36,840 bases of DNA from Streptosporangiales bacterium (GTDB lineage: Bacteria; Actinomycetota; Actinomycetes; Streptosporangiales; WHSR01): the NCBI GenBank assembly GCA_009379995.1, contig WHSR01000057.1, positions 1 to 36,840 of the forward strand, written 5' to 3'. Of this stretch, positions 7,750 through 16,238 are shown piece after piece. The translations under genes and the position numbers were made by a program. The notes beneath the pieces were generated by a model, which worked only from the letters and a program-made list of their open reading frames with translations, had not been told where the DNA came from and searched no databases. The stretch's first letter is position 1. The number at the start of each line of letters is the position of its first letter.

Positions 7750-8535
7750 TCAGCCACTTTCCCCCGGGCCGAGCGCCGGGCCGTGGTCGAATGGCGCGGT
7801 GGCCCCGGGGTGCGGCGTGACGTGCGGCGGCAGCGGCGGGGAATCCATTCGCGTCCGCAGTCCCATGGCCCGCGCGACGTGGCGACGCAGCTCCGGGAGC
7901 CGCCGGTAGAAGGCGTCGCCGGGGCACGCGGTGGCGTTCAGGTCCCGGTGGCCGACGATCGCGCGGCGCGGGTCGAGGTCGTACACCGTGCAGAGCCACG
8001 CACACAGCTCCACGAGCGCGTCGAAGAGCCGGACCGGCACCCGGGCGGAGGTGTAGAGCCCCTCGTTCTCGATGCCGATGGTGTGGGTGTTATGGGAGGC
8101 GGTCTGCGCCCCCACGATGTGTCGGCCCCTGCTGATCGCCTTGAGGGAGCCGTTGCGGCCCTCCAGGATGTGGCCACCGCGGCTCACCGTGAGCTGCTGT
8201 CCGATGTCGTCCCAGCCGTTGCGGTCCATGTGGTAGTCCTGGATCGCCCGAGACAGACGATAGGCGTGCTTCAGCGAGTAGTCGCTGGAGTTCGGCGTCG
8301 CCGAGTGGTGGATCACGATGCGGTCCGGCGCTCGGTCGAGGACCACGGCCCGGCGTTTCGGCCGCCGGGCCCGCCAGGTCGAACGGTCGTGGACGAGCGG
8401 TCGCGCCGCCGCGACCGCTGTGCCGGGCGCCCAGCCGGCAACCCCGAGCAGCATCCCACCGGTGACTGCGGTCGCGCCCGCCAGCAGCCGTCGTCGGGCC
8501 ATCGGCGGACCCAAAGGCGACACGTCCCCCCTCAC
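7750..8535 (-). CDS. Tat-exported PGRP-type N-acetylmuramoyl-L-alanine amidase
   Basis: A 261-residue secreted peptidoglycan amidase (amidase_2/PGRP fold). An N-terminal ARRRLLAGATAVTGGMLLG stretch is a twin-arginine signal followed by an Ala-rich cleavage region near residue 43. Zinc ligands are visible in IVIHHSAT (first His) and VGHRDLNATACPGD (His and Cys). The family cleaves the bond between N-acetylmuramic acid and L-alanine in peptidoglycan. The C-terminal 30 residues are Pro/His/Gly-rich and look disordered. The GTG start at 8535 has AAGGAG 7 nt upstream, one of the strongest ribosome sites in the window. The 199 bp upstream is AT-richer than its surroundings and holds TTGACA (reverse strand, 8608-8613), a possible -35 box without a good -10 partner. 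Confidence 0.88.
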   Translation of the reverse strand: MRGDVSPLGPPMARRRLLAGATAVTGGMLLGVAGWAPGTAVAAARPLVHDRSTWRARRPKRRAVVLDRAPDRIVIHHSATPNSSDYSLKHAYRLSRAIQDYHMDRNGWDDIGQQLTVSRGGHILEGRNGSLKAISRGRHIVGAQTASHNTHTIGIENEGLYTSARVPVRLFDALVELCAWLCTVYDLDPRRAIVGHRDLNATACPGDAFYRRLPELRRHVARAMGLRTRMDSPPLPPHVTPHPGATAPFDHGPALGPGESG

Positions 8536-8734
8536 GATGAGCTCCTTTCCTCACGTGTCTAGCTGGAAAGGAACCACCGGTACACGAAAAAGATCTTCGT
8601 CAGAACCTGTCAAGACAGTGACGGCTGTGTTGGGTGTTTCTGTTGATACAGATGTTACTAATGTGGTCTATGGGCCCTGGGCGTGTTGTGGGGATCTGGG
8701 GCGTGAGAGGCGAAGCGGGACAAAGGCCCGCGCC

Positions 8735-9229
8735 CTAGATGTCGTCGTCTGGCCCGGTTTCGGCGTTCGGTTCGCCGGTCTGCTCGCGGATCCGGCGGTC
8801 CACCTCGGCAAAGGCACGGCCAATCGTCTGCAGCTCGCCCGGCGAGATCACGTCGACGAAGTAGTCGCGCACGCCCGCGACGTGGGTACGTGCGGCCTCG
8901 GCCAGCCGCCGGTACCCCTCCTCGGTGAGGACCGCGAAGATCCCCCGTTTGTCCTCCGGGCAGCTCTCCCGGCGAACCAGGCCGGCCCGCTCCAGGCGCG
9001 CGACGGCGTGCGAGATGCGGCTCTTTGAGAACAGGACGGAGTCGGCCAGCACCGTCATGCGCAGCCGACCGTCCTCGGACTCGGACAGGATCACCAGGAT
9101 CTCGTAGTCGGCGACCGATAACCCGTGCCGGTCATGCAGATCGCGGTCGAGCCGTTCGCCGAGCCGGGCGTTGCCTCGCAGGTAGGCGCGCCAGGCCAGC
9201 TGCTGATCGTCGTCGAGCCACCGGGTCAT
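8735..9229 (-). CDS. MarR family transcriptional regulator
   Basis: A 164-residue winged-helix regulator. The core reads LSVADYEILVILSESEDGRLRMTVLADSV, then SKSRISHAVARLERAGLVRRESCPEDKRG (recognition helix and wing), flanked by the dimerisation helices. The length is normal. It is divergent from a YceI-family gene with a 92-bp shared promoter region containing an inverted repeat, so autoregulation with control of yceI is the likely arrangement. The ligand is unknown. The start is ATG 9229. Confidence 0.88.
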   Translation of the reverse strand: MTRWLDDDQQLAWRAYLRGNARLGERLDRDLHDRHGLSVADYEILVILSESEDGRLRMTVLADSVLFSKSRISHAVARLERAGLVRRESCPEDKRGIFAVLTEEGYRRLAEAARTHVAGVRDYFVDVISPGELQTIGRAFAEVDRRIREQTGEPNAETGPDDDI

Positions 9230-9245
9230 GTGACCAGTCTAGGAA

Positions 9246-9263
9246 TAGTTGAAGGATAAACTA
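9246..9263. promoter_or_regulatory. likely MarR operator between marR and yceI genes
   Basis: Inverted repeat TAGTT-N8-AACTA in an AT-rich island inside the divergent marR/yceI intergenic region, 17 nt from the marR start. Its symmetry and size (18 bp) fit a MarR dimer site. Confidence 0.5.
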
Positions 9264-9321
9264 AGTTACGTGCGGTCGGGAGCGGGTTGCAACGTCCGAC
9301 AGAGTGAAAGGAGCGACGTTC

Positions 9322-9879
9322 ATGTCGTCCACTGCCACCGAACTGCCCGGCCTCGTCCCTGGCACCTGGACCATCGACCCGACGCACACCGAGGTCGGTT
9401 TCTCCGTTCGCCACCTCATGGTGAGCAAGGTGCGGGGCCGTTTCTCCAAGGTCGACGGCGAGATCAACATCGCTGAGAACCTTCAGGAGTCGTCCGCCCG
9501 GGCCACCATCGAGATGGCATCGGTGGACACCCGCGCCGAGGACCGCGACAACCACCTGCGTTCCCCGGACTTCTTCGACGTGGAGAACCACCCGACGATG
9601 ACGTACGCGTCCACCGGCATCCGCCGCAACGGCGAGGACTACGAGGTCGACGGCGAGCTCACGATCCGCGGCGTCACCCGCCCGGTCACCCTCACCGTCG
9701 AGTGGGGTGGAGTGCACCCCGACCCGTGGGGCGGGCAGCGCCTCGGCCTGTCGGCCACCGGCCGGATCAACCGCCAGGACTTCGGGATGGACTTCAACAT
9801 CCCGATCGAGGGCGGCGGTGTCGTCGTCGGCGACCGGATCGACCTGACGGTCGATGCCGAGGCCGTCCTGCAGCGATAG
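9322..9879 (+). CDS. YceI family lipid-binding-like protein
   Basis: A 185-residue YceI-domain protein. It begins with GTWTIDPTHTEVGFSVRHLMVSKVRGRF, has the middle motif DNHLRSPDFFDVENHPTMTY, and ends with NIPIEGGGVVVGDRIDLTVDAEA. The family forms a lipocalin-like barrel that binds polyisoprenoid chains; no signal peptide is visible, so this one is probably cytoplasmic, as is common in actinobacteria. The start is ATG 9322 with AAAGGAG 8 nt upstream; an ATG at 9304 in frame is less likely because it precedes that site. It is divergent from the MarR regulator and convergent with the endonuclease III gene, 14 nt apart. Confidence 0.88.
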   Translation: MSSTATELPGLVPGTWTIDPTHTEVGFSVRHLMVSKVRGRFSKVDGEINIAENLQESSARATIEMASVDTRAEDRDNHLRSPDFFDVENHPTMTYASTGIRRNGEDYEVDGELTIRGVTRPVTLTVEWGGVHPDPWGGQRLGLSATGRINRQDFGMDFNIPIEGGGVVVGDRIDLTVDAEAVLQR

Positions 9880-9893
9880 CCTTCGTCCGCCGA

Positions 9894-10565
9894 TCACCTG
9901 CCGGAACCGGTGGGGCACAGGTCCACCAGCACGCAGCCGCCGCAGCGGGGCTGCTGTGCCCGGCACACCTGCCGCCCGTGTGTGATCAGGGCCATGTGGA
10001 GGTCGTAGCGGATGTCGGCCGGCACCCGCGGGCCGACGACCCGATGCACCTGCTCCGCGGTTGCACCCTCGGGTGCCCAGCCGAGCCTCCGCACCAGGCG
10101 GTGTACGTGGGTGTCCACCGGGAACGCGGCGCGCCCCAAGGAGAAGACGAGAACGCAGGCCGCGGTCTTCGGCCCGACTCCCGGCAGCGAGGTGAGGTAG
10201 TCCTCGACCTCCGCGTCTTCGAGTTCGTCGAGACGTGCGAGGTCGAGGACGCCCTCACGGTTCTCGATCGCGGCAAGGATCCGCTGGATGCGGGGGGCCT
10301 TCTGGGCGGCCAGGCCGCCGGGGCGGATCGCGTCGGCCACCTCCTCCGTGGGCGCGTGGAGCACCTCTTCCCAGCTCGGGAAGCGCTGCTTCAGCCGAGC
10401 GAAGGCACGGTCGGTGTTGGCGTCGGAGGTGTGCTGCGACAGCACGGTCACGATCAGCTCGTCGAGCGGCGACAGCCGGGGCTTGGCCCGAAACGGCCCT
10501 TGCTCGTGGCGCAGCCGCCGCGCGACGGCGCGGATGCGGCGCGGATCCGGCTGCACCAGCCTCAC
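9894..10565 (-). CDS. nth: endonuclease III-like DNA glycosylase/AP lyase
   Basis: A 223-residue HhH-GPD glycosylase. The hairpin LPGVGPKTA holds the catalytic Lys (about K133) and VDTHVHR the catalytic Asp (about D151). The C-terminus has C-X6-C-X2-C-X5-C (C201, C208, C211, C217), the [4Fe-4S] cluster loop. These are the full set for a bifunctional glycosylase that removes oxidised pyrimidines and nicks the abasic site. It follows the response-regulator gene by 8 nt in the same operon. The start is GTG 10565; a second GTG four codons in is possible. It could be a divergent second Nth paralogue, since the canonical one often sits elsewhere. Confidence 0.85.
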   Translation of the reverse strand: MRLVQPDPRRIRAVARRLRHEQGPFRAKPRLSPLDELIVTVLSQHTSDANTDRAFARLKQRFPSWEEVLHAPTEEVADAIRPGGLAAQKAPRIQRILAAIENREGVLDLARLDELEDAEVEDYLTSLPGVGPKTAACVLVFSLGRAAFPVDTHVHRLVRRLGWAPEGATAEQVHRVVGPRVPADIRYDLHMALITHGRQVCRAQQPRCGGCVLVDLCPTGSGR

Positions 10566-10573
10566 GCTCCCGG

Positions 10574-11251
10574 TCAGCGAAGTGGGATGAACCCCGACTC
10601 GTACGCGACGATGACCGCCTGGGTGCGGTCGCGTGCCCCGAGTTTCGTCAACACGTTACCGACGTGGGTCTTGACGGTCTCCAGGCTGACGACGAGCTGC
10701 CCGGCGATCTCGGAGTTCGACAGGCCCCTGGCCATCAGCCGCAGCACCTCGGACTCGCGATCGGTGAGGCCGGCGCGCGCCAGCGCGTCCCGCTCCCGAC
10801 CGCCCCCGTACCGCTCGGCGAGGTCGCGGATGGCGGTGGGAAACAACAACGACTCGCCGTGGGCGACGACGCGGATCGCCTGCACGATCTGCTCGGGTCG
10901 GGCCCGTTTGAGCAGGAACCCGGCGGCGCCCGCGCGCAGCGCACCGTAGACGTACTCGTCGTTCTCGAACGTTGTGACGACGAGGATCCGGGGCGGATCC
11001 GGGACCCTCTCCAGTACGAGCTGGGTCGCCCGGATCCCGTCGACGGCAGGCATCCGCACGTCCATCAGTACGACGTCCGGCCCCGTCCGCCGCACGGCCG
11101 GCACCACCTCGGCGCCGTCCTCCGCCTCGCCCACGACCGCAAGGTCGGGTTCGGCGTCGATGATCGCGCGTAGCCCGGTACGGACCAGGTTCTCGTCGTC
11201 GACGAGCAGGATCCGGACGGCCGCCGGATCGCCGCGGTGGCGTTCGGTCAT
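10574..11251 (-). CDS. NarL/LuxR-type response regulator
   Basis: A 225-residue two-component regulator. The receiver domain has the acidic pair VDDE (about 18-19), phospho-acceptor D64 in LMDVRMP, a conserved Thr near 93-94 and K115. The C-terminal LuxR HTH reads LTDRESEVLRLMARGLSNSEIAGQL, then SLETVKTHVGNVLTKLGARDRTQAV. The ATG at 11251 overlaps the stop of the kinase gene as ATGA, so the pair is translationally coupled and surely cognate. Target genes are unknown; the downstream nth gene is co-transcribed. Confidence 0.93.
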   Translation of the reverse strand: MTERHRGDPAAVRILLVDDENLVRTGLRAIIDAEPDLAVVGEAEDGAEVVPAVRRTGPDVVLMDVRMPAVDGIRATQLVLERVPDPPRILVVTTFENDEYVYGALRAGAAGFLLKRARPEQIVQAIRVVAHGESLLFPTAIRDLAERYGGGRERDALARAGLTDRESEVLRLMARGLSNSEIAGQLVVSLETVKTHVGNVLTKLGARDRTQAVIVAYESGFIPLR

Positions 11252-12534
11252 GGCGCCGGCCGCAGCGGCAGCTGGACCGCAACCCGCCAGCATCCGCGGT
11301 CGGGCCCGGCGCTCATCTGCCCGCGCAGGACGGCGACGCGTTCCTCGACGCCGCGCAGGCCACGCCCGCCCCGGGAGCTCCCCGCCTCCGCCGTGCGCCC
11401 CGCGGTGCCGAGCGGGTTGGTCATCTCCAGCTCCAGCCGATCGTCTCGTGCCGTGATCCGCAGCGTCACCGGGACTCTACCGGCGTGCCGCACGGCGTTG
11501 GTCAGGCCTTCCTGCACGATCCGGTAGGCCTCCCGGGAGAGCGCCCGCGGGATCTGCTCGACGGCGCCCACCACCTCGAGGTCCACCTCGGCGCCGGCCG
11601 ACCGGGCGGTACCCAGCAACCGGTCCAGGTCGCGCAGCGTCGGCTGCGGCGCCGGCCGAGCTGCCTCGTCCTCCCGGAGCAGGCCGAGCACGTGGTCGAG
11701 GTCCTCCAGCGCGGTCCGGGCGGATTCGCCGATCGCGTCCAGAGCGCGGCGTACGAAATCCGGGTCGTCCGGCAGGACCCGGTTCGCCGCACCCGCCTGC
11801 AGCGTGACGACGCTCAGCGCGTGACCCACCGAGTCGTGCAGCTCCCGGGCCAACCGGTTGCGCTCCGCCAGCTCACCGGCGCGGCGCTCAAGCTCCGCGA
11901 GCCGCTCCGCCGACGACGGCCCGAGCAGGACCGGCGCCAGCCTGGACAGCAGCGTACCCAGGCCGGCGACCAGGTAGACGAGCGCGACAAGGACCGCCGT
12001 GCCCGCCAACGGCGTCCACGCGCTGCGCCATCCGGGTTGCGTCGGCCACTGCCAGAGGCCGAGCCCCGGAGAGGTGATCCCGAGCTCCGGAGAGGCGCCA
12101 CCCGCCCCGACGAACGGGATCATGAACGAAATGACGAGGTCGGTCAGCACGATCATGGTCAGGATCGCGACCGTGAAGCCGGCCACGAGGTGCACCAGGA
12201 ACCAGGCGGCGGTGCGCCAGCGGTTCGACCAGGTGCGGGCCTCGTCGATGGGATGCCCGGCGATCGGGCCGCCCAGCAGCGCCTTCGCCGCGGTACCCGC
12301 CAGCATGCGGACGACCGGGATGAACGCGGTCAGCGCCGGCAGCACAACGACGAAGACCACCGTGAGGAGGCCGGACCAGACGCTCAACCCGTCGACCCGG
12401 AGCACCGTCACCATTACCGCGTCGGCCAGCAGATAGGGGAACAGCACGACGCCGCCCAGGATCAGGTAGACCCATCGCCGCACGGTGGCGGGGCTGGCCA
12501 GTGGGCCGACGATGCAGCCGAAGGCAGCGGACAC
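11248..12534 (-). CDS. membrane histidine kinase (HisKA_3 type)
   Basis: A 428-residue sensor kinase. Four hydrophobic segments (about 20-42, 52-75, 108-138, 174-200) form the sensor part, with a small Gly/Pro-rich loop near 142-172 probably outside the membrane. A short coiled coil (SAERLAELERRAGELAERN) leads to the HisKA_3 dimerisation helix with phospho-acceptor H233 in RELHDSVGH. The ATPase domain shows the N box EGLTNAVRHAG and a G box RGGRGLRGVEERV. No known ligand-binding domain is recognised. The GTG at 12534 has GGATCGAGG upstream. It forms an operon with the response regulator and nth. Confidence 0.9.
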   Translation of the reverse strand: MSAAFGCIVGPLASPATVRRWVYLILGGVVLFPYLLADAVMVTVLRVDGLSVWSGLLTVVFVVVLPALTAFIPVVRMLAGTAAKALLGGPIAGHPIDEARTWSNRWRTAAWFLVHLVAGFTVAILTMIVLTDLVISFMIPFVGAGGASPELGITSPGLGLWQWPTQPGWRSAWTPLAGTAVLVALVYLVAGLGTLLSRLAPVLLGPSSAERLAELERRAGELAERNRLARELHDSVGHALSVVTLQAGAANRVLPDDPDFVRRALDAIGESARTALEDLDHVLGLLREDEAARPAPQPTLRDLDRLLGTARSAGAEVDLEVVGAVEQIPRALSREAYRIVQEGLTNAVRHAGRVPVTLRITARDDRLELEMTNPLGTAGRTAEAGSSRGGRGLRGVEERVAVLRGQMSAGPDRGCWRVAVQLPLRPAP

Positions 12535-12566
12535 ACCTCGATCCTGACAGAACTCCCTGGTGGGAG

Positions 12567-12610
12567 CCTCCCCCGTGGGCGCGAGACGCGGTTCCCTCCC
12601 GCGGGGGAGG
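12567..12610. promoter_or_regulatory. 9-bp inverted repeat upstream of a membrane-protein gene
   Basis: Perfect arms CCTCCCCCG (12567-12575) and CGGGGGAGG (12602-12610) in the 153-bp divergent gap between the kinase and the small membrane protein. It could be an operator or a leader hairpin; GC-rich chance symmetry is also possible. Confidence 0.3.
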
Positions 12611-12687
12611 ACAACCGCCCGCGCGCGGGAGGCATCGCCGCCACACCCACGGGACCGTGGATGTCAGGCGACGCAGAGGAGCAAATC

Positions 12688-13203
12688 GTGCAGGCGAGGA
12701 TCGTGTGGCGGCGTTGGGCGACCCCGCCCTACGCGGCGTGCGTGGCGGCTCTCGGATACGCGGCGCTGAAGGCGTACTGGGGCGCGGGAGGCACCGGGCT
12801 TCTCGACACGGTAAGCCTGACTTCCAATGACGAGATCACCGCCAACCCCTGGTTCGTCGCCTTCGGCCTGTGGGGCACCGCCGCGCTGGCGGTCGCCGGT
12901 GTGGCGATCACGCTGGCGATGGTTCGGCCGTGGGGGCGGGCTTTCCCCCGGTGGATGCTGCTCGTGCCGGCCTGGTTCGGCTGCACGCTGCTGGTCCCGC
13001 GCGGCGTCCTGGGGTTTGTCAGCGACGTCCTCTTGCTGACCGGGGTGAAGCCGACCTACGGGGCGGGGGCGACAGCTGCCGACGTGCACCGGTGGGCGTA
13101 CTGGGACCTGCTGTTCTACTCCCCGCTGTTCCTGGTCTGGGGGGTCACGCTCGCCGTGACGGCCTGGTCGTACGGGCGCCGTACCCGCCGGCCGCGCGAG
13201 TGA
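12688..13203 (+). CDS. DUF3995-like small membrane protein
   Basis: A 171-residue polytopic membrane protein with four hydrophobic segments. After a short basic N-terminus come ATPPYAACVAALGYAALKAYW and a GGTGLL loop, which recall the DUF3995 family of unknown function. Two central segments follow, then a Trp/Phe-rich last segment and a basic tail RRTRRPRE. The GTG at 12688 has AGAGGAG 6 nt upstream, so I prefer it to the in-frame ATG at 12661. It is divergent from the two-component operon, which might regulate it, but no site proves this. Its end converges with dnaB, 8 nt apart. Confidence 0.65.
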   Translation: MQARIVWRRWATPPYAACVAALGYAALKAYWGAGGTGLLDTVSLTSNDEITANPWFVAFGLWGTAALAVAGVAITLAMVRPWGRAFPRWMLLVPAWFGCTLLVPRGVLGFVSDVLLLTGVKPTYGAGATAADVHRWAYWDLLFYSPLFLVWGVTLAVTAWSYGRRTRRPRE

Positions 13204-13211
13204 GCAACCGC

Positions 13212-14570
13212 CTACAGGCTGGGTGCCATGTCGACGAAGCGACTGTAGTGACCCTGGAACGCGACGGTGACGGTGGCGGTCGGTCCGTTGCGGTGCTTGG
13301 CGACGATCAGGTCGGCCTCGCCGGCCCGGGGGGACTCCCTCTCGAAGGCGTCCTCCCGGTACAGCAGGATCACCACGTCCGAATCCTGCTCGATCGAGCC
13401 TGATTCGCGAAGGTCGGCGAGCTGGGGCTTCTTGTCGGTGCGCTGCTCAGGGCCGCGGTTGAGCTGGGAGATCGCGATGACCGGCACGTCCAACTCCTTG
13501 GCGAGCAGCTTGAGGGAACGGGAGAGCTCCGATACCTCCTGCTGCCGGCTCTCCACCCGCCGCGGAGAGCTCATCAACTGCAAATAGTCGACGACGACCA
13601 GGCGCAGGTCGTGTCGCTGCTTGAGGCGGCGGCACTTCGCCCGGATCTCCATCATCGACATGTTCGGAGAGTCGTCGATGAACAGCGGCGCCTCGGCCAC
13701 CTCGCTCATCCGCCGGGCGAGACGTGTCCAGTCGTCGTCGGTCATGTGCCCGGAACGCATGTGGTGCAGGGGCACCTTGGCCTCGGCCGACAGCAGCCGC
13801 ATGGTGAGCTCGTTGCGGCTCATCTCCAGACTGAAGAACACGGTGGACAACCCGTGGTTGACTGTCGCGGTCCGGGCGAAGTCCAAACCCAGAGTCGACT
13901 TCCCCAGAGACGGCCTGGCCGCGATGATGACCATCTGTCCGGGGTGCAGCCCGTTGGTGAGGGCGTCGAGATCGGCGAACCCGGTCGGCACGCCGACCAA
14001 CGCGCCGTCGTGGCTGCTGATCGCCTCGATCTCGTCCAGGGCACCCGGCATGATGTCGCTGAGCGGCAGGTAGTCATCGCCGGTGCGCTGCTCGGTGATG
14101 CCGTAGACCTCGGCCTGCGCCCGGTCGACGAGGTCGTCCACCTCGCTCCCGTCGCTGGCGTAGCCGAGCTGCACGATCCGGGTGCCGGCCTCCACCAGCC
14201 GGCGCAGGACGGCCCGCTCCCGCACGATCTTGGCGTAGTAGCCGGCGTTGGCGGCGGTTGGCACCGACGAGATCAGCGTGTGCAGGTACGGCGCACCGCC
14301 CAAGCGCGCCAGTTCGCCGGTGCGGGTCAGCTCGGCGGCAACGGTGACCGCGTCCGCGGGCTCGCCGCGCCCGTACAGATCGATGACCGCCTCATAGACG
14401 ACCTGGTGCGCGGGTCGGTAGAAATCCTGGGGCCGGATGACCTCGATGACGTCAGCGATCGCGTCCTTGGACAGCAGCATCCCCCCGAGCGCGCACTGCT
14501 CGGCGGCGATGTCGTGTGGTGGCGTGCGCTCGAACTCCGGCTCGGGGACCGGAATCTCGGCGACGCTCAC
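13212..14570 (-). CDS. dnaB: replicative DNA helicase DnaB
   Basis: A 452-residue hexameric replicative helicase. The N-terminal primase-interacting domain starts PHDIAAEQCALGGMLL and includes RPQDFYRPAH. The RecA-like domain has Walker A ARPSLGKST (about 218-226), then FFSLEMS, Walker B LVVVDYLQL (about 324-332), ISQLNR and the DLRESGSIEQDSD arginine-finger region. Many actinobacterial DnaB proteins carry an intein in the ATPase domain; this one does not. The GTG at 14570 precedes the usual VAEIP-type N-terminus and has GGGAGGGGG about 10 nt upstream. The MATE gene lies divergently upstream, with the ribosomal cluster beyond. Confidence 0.96.
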   Translation of the reverse strand: MSVAEIPVPEPEFERTPPHDIAAEQCALGGMLLSKDAIADVIEVIRPQDFYRPAHQVVYEAVIDLYGRGEPADAVTVAAELTRTGELARLGGAPYLHTLISSVPTAANAGYYAKIVRERAVLRRLVEAGTRIVQLGYASDGSEVDDLVDRAQAEVYGITEQRTGDDYLPLSDIMPGALDEIEAISSHDGALVGVPTGFADLDALTNGLHPGQMVIIAARPSLGKSTLGLDFARTATVNHGLSTVFFSLEMSRNELTMRLLSAEAKVPLHHMRSGHMTDDDWTRLARRMSEVAEAPLFIDDSPNMSMMEIRAKCRRLKQRHDLRLVVVDYLQLMSSPRRVESRQQEVSELSRSLKLLAKELDVPVIAISQLNRGPEQRTDKKPQLADLRESGSIEQDSDVVILLYREDAFERESPRAGEADLIVAKHRNGPTATVTVAFQGHYSRFVDMAPSL

Positions 14571-14840
14571 GGTGTACCGACCCCCTCCCAGATGACCGAG
14601 ACGCTTCACATCTATCGCTTGGGTCGGACAGTTTCTCGCCCCCACGCCGATGCGGCAAAGTCGGCGGTGCACAGCGGGTGTGGGGATCCCTGTGGAGAGT
14701 GGCCGGGGCGCTGTGTAGGACCTGGGGACAAGCCTGGGGATTCTCGCTCGGCCCCGCCCCCGTCACGGCCGCTACATGCGGCGACGTCGTCCACCCCCTG
14801 TGGAGAAAGAAAAGTTCCGCGGGTCTAGGGTTGACGCGAG
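14571..14840. promoter_or_regulatory. dnaB/MATE divergent region with DnaA-box-like motifs
   Basis: This 270-bp gap holds both promoters. Four near-matches to the DnaA box TGTGGACAA stand on the forward strand: 14679-14687 (6/9), 14691-14699 (7/9), 14723-14731 (8/9, TGGGGACAA) and 14799-14807 (8/9, TGTGGAGAA). None is perfect. They may allow DnaA control of dnaB, or be chance GC-rich matches. Confidence 0.3.
14826..14831 (+). promoter_or_regulatory. -10 box before the MATE exporter gene
   Basis: TAGGGT ends 9 nt before the ATG at 14841, which would leave a leader of only two or three bases. No good ribosome site is present in this gap. Confidence 0.35.
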
Positions 14841-16184
14841 ATGGCCCAGCTCCCGCTCCTGCCGCTCCGGCACCCGCACGACCGGGAGATCCTCCGGCTC
14901 GCCATACCGGCGTTCGGCGCGCTCGTCGCCGAACCGCTGTTTCTGCTCGCCGACTCGGCCATCGTGGGACACCTCGGCACGCCACAGCTCGCCGGCCTGG
15001 GCGTGGCGGGCACCGTCCTGCAGACCGCCATCTACCTGTGTGTCTTCCTCGCGTACGGAACCACCGCCAGGGTCGCCCGCCAGCTCGGCGCGGGCAACCG
15101 GCGGGCCGCGCTCGAGGGGGGCGTCGACGGCGTCTGGCTGGCCGTAGCGATCGGCCTGGGAATCCTTGCCGTCGGCATCCCGGCGGCGCCGCTGGTGGTG
15201 GGGATGTTCTCGCCGTCCGAGGCGGTCGCCTCGCATGCGGTCGTCTACCTGCGCATCAGCCTCGCCGGCATGCCCCCCATGCTCATGGTGCTCGCGGCGA
15301 CAGGGGTGCTGCGCGGATTGCAGGACACCCGTACTCCGCTGGTCGTGGCGGCCGTTGGGTCGGCGGCGAACGTGGTCCTCAACATCGGCCTGGTGTACGG
15401 GGCCGGGCTGGGACTCGCCGGCTCGGCGCTGGGCACCGTGCTCGCCCAGACCGGCATGGCGGCCGCCTACCTCGTGGTGGTGATCCGCGGGGCACGCCGG
15501 CACGGGGCACGTCTGCGCCCGCACGGCCCCGGGATCCTCGCTTCGGGCGCCGCGGGGATCCCGTTGTTCGTTCGCACACTCACGTTGCGTGTCGTGCTCA
15601 TCGTCGCCACGGCGGTGGCGACCCGACTCGGCGACGCTCCGCTCGCCGCGCACCAGGTGGCGTTCACCATCTGGACCTTCCTGGCCCTCGCGCTCGACGC
15701 GGTGGCGATCGCCGCACAGGCGATCGTCGGCCGCTACCTGGGCGCCTCGGACGTGGTCGGCGCGCGTGCGGCCACCCGCCGGATGATGGAGTGGGGTGTC
15801 GCCGCGGGCGCCGCGCTCGGCGTGCTGGTCGCGGTGGCCCGCCCGGCGTACGTACCGCTGTTCACCCCCGATCCGGAGGTACGGGCGCTGCTGGCCGCCG
15901 CACTGCTGGTCATGGCGGTGCTGCAGCCGCTGGCGGGGGTGGTGTTCGTGCTGGACGGGGTGCTCATCGGCGCTGGGGACGGACCGTACCTGGCCGCCGC
16001 TGGGGTGGCCGCGATGCTGGCGTTCCTGCCGGCTGCATGGGTAGTGCTGGCCACGGGCATCGGGCTCACCGGGCTGTGGTGGGCGATCGGCCTGTGGGTG
16101 GTTGCCCGACTGGTCACCCTCGGACTGCGGGCGCGCGGCTCCGCCTGGCTGGTCACCGGCCCGGTACGAGCCGAACGTCGCTGA
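14841..16184 (+). CDS. MATE family (DinF-like) efflux transporter
   Basis: A 447-residue membrane protein with about 12 hydrophobic segments in two similar halves. The first half has IPAFGALVAEPLFLLADSAIVGHLG, the MATE N-terminal signature, and ATGVLRGLQDTRTPL, the typical loop. The second half repeats the pattern (PLFVRTLTLR; APLAAHQVAF). MATE proteins export cationic drugs or metabolites using a Na+ or H+ gradient; the substrate is unknown. It sits on the forward strand between dnaB and rplI, a position I recall in streptomycetes, so it is part of the conserved neighbourhood rather than a recent insertion. Confidence 0.92.
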   Translation: MAQLPLLPLRHPHDREILRLAIPAFGALVAEPLFLLADSAIVGHLGTPQLAGLGVAGTVLQTAIYLCVFLAYGTTARVARQLGAGNRRAALEGGVDGVWLAVAIGLGILAVGIPAAPLVVGMFSPSEAVASHAVVYLRISLAGMPPMLMVLAATGVLRGLQDTRTPLVVAAVGSAANVVLNIGLVYGAGLGLAGSALGTVLAQTGMAAAYLVVVIRGARRHGARLRPHGPGILASGAAGIPLFVRTLTLRVVLIVATAVATRLGDAPLAAHQVAFTIWTFLALALDAVAIAAQAIVGRYLGASDVVGARAATRRMMEWGVAAGAALGVLVAVARPAYVPLFTPDPEVRALLAAALLVMAVLQPLAGVVFVLDGVLIGAGDGPYLAAAGVAAMLAFLPAAWVVLATGIGLTGLWWAIGLWVVARLVTLGLRARGSAWLVTGPVRAERR

Positions 16185-16238
16185 GGGTCGCCGTCGTACC
16201 GGGCCGGCCGAGAGTACGTGTCAGGGGTCGCCGAGTGC

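Noticed and set aside
11485..12660. Forward frame extending the DUF3995-like gene upstream
   Set aside because: It lies antisense to the histidine kinase and shows shadow composition; a strong ribosome site marks GTG 12688.
13212..14570. Intein in dnaB
   Set aside because: Helicase motifs are contiguous and total length is 452 residues, so no intein is inserted.
14679..14807. Chromosome replication origin
   Set aside because: Only imperfect boxes in 130 bp, with no dnaA or dnaN gene in the window and no AT-rich unwinding stretch.
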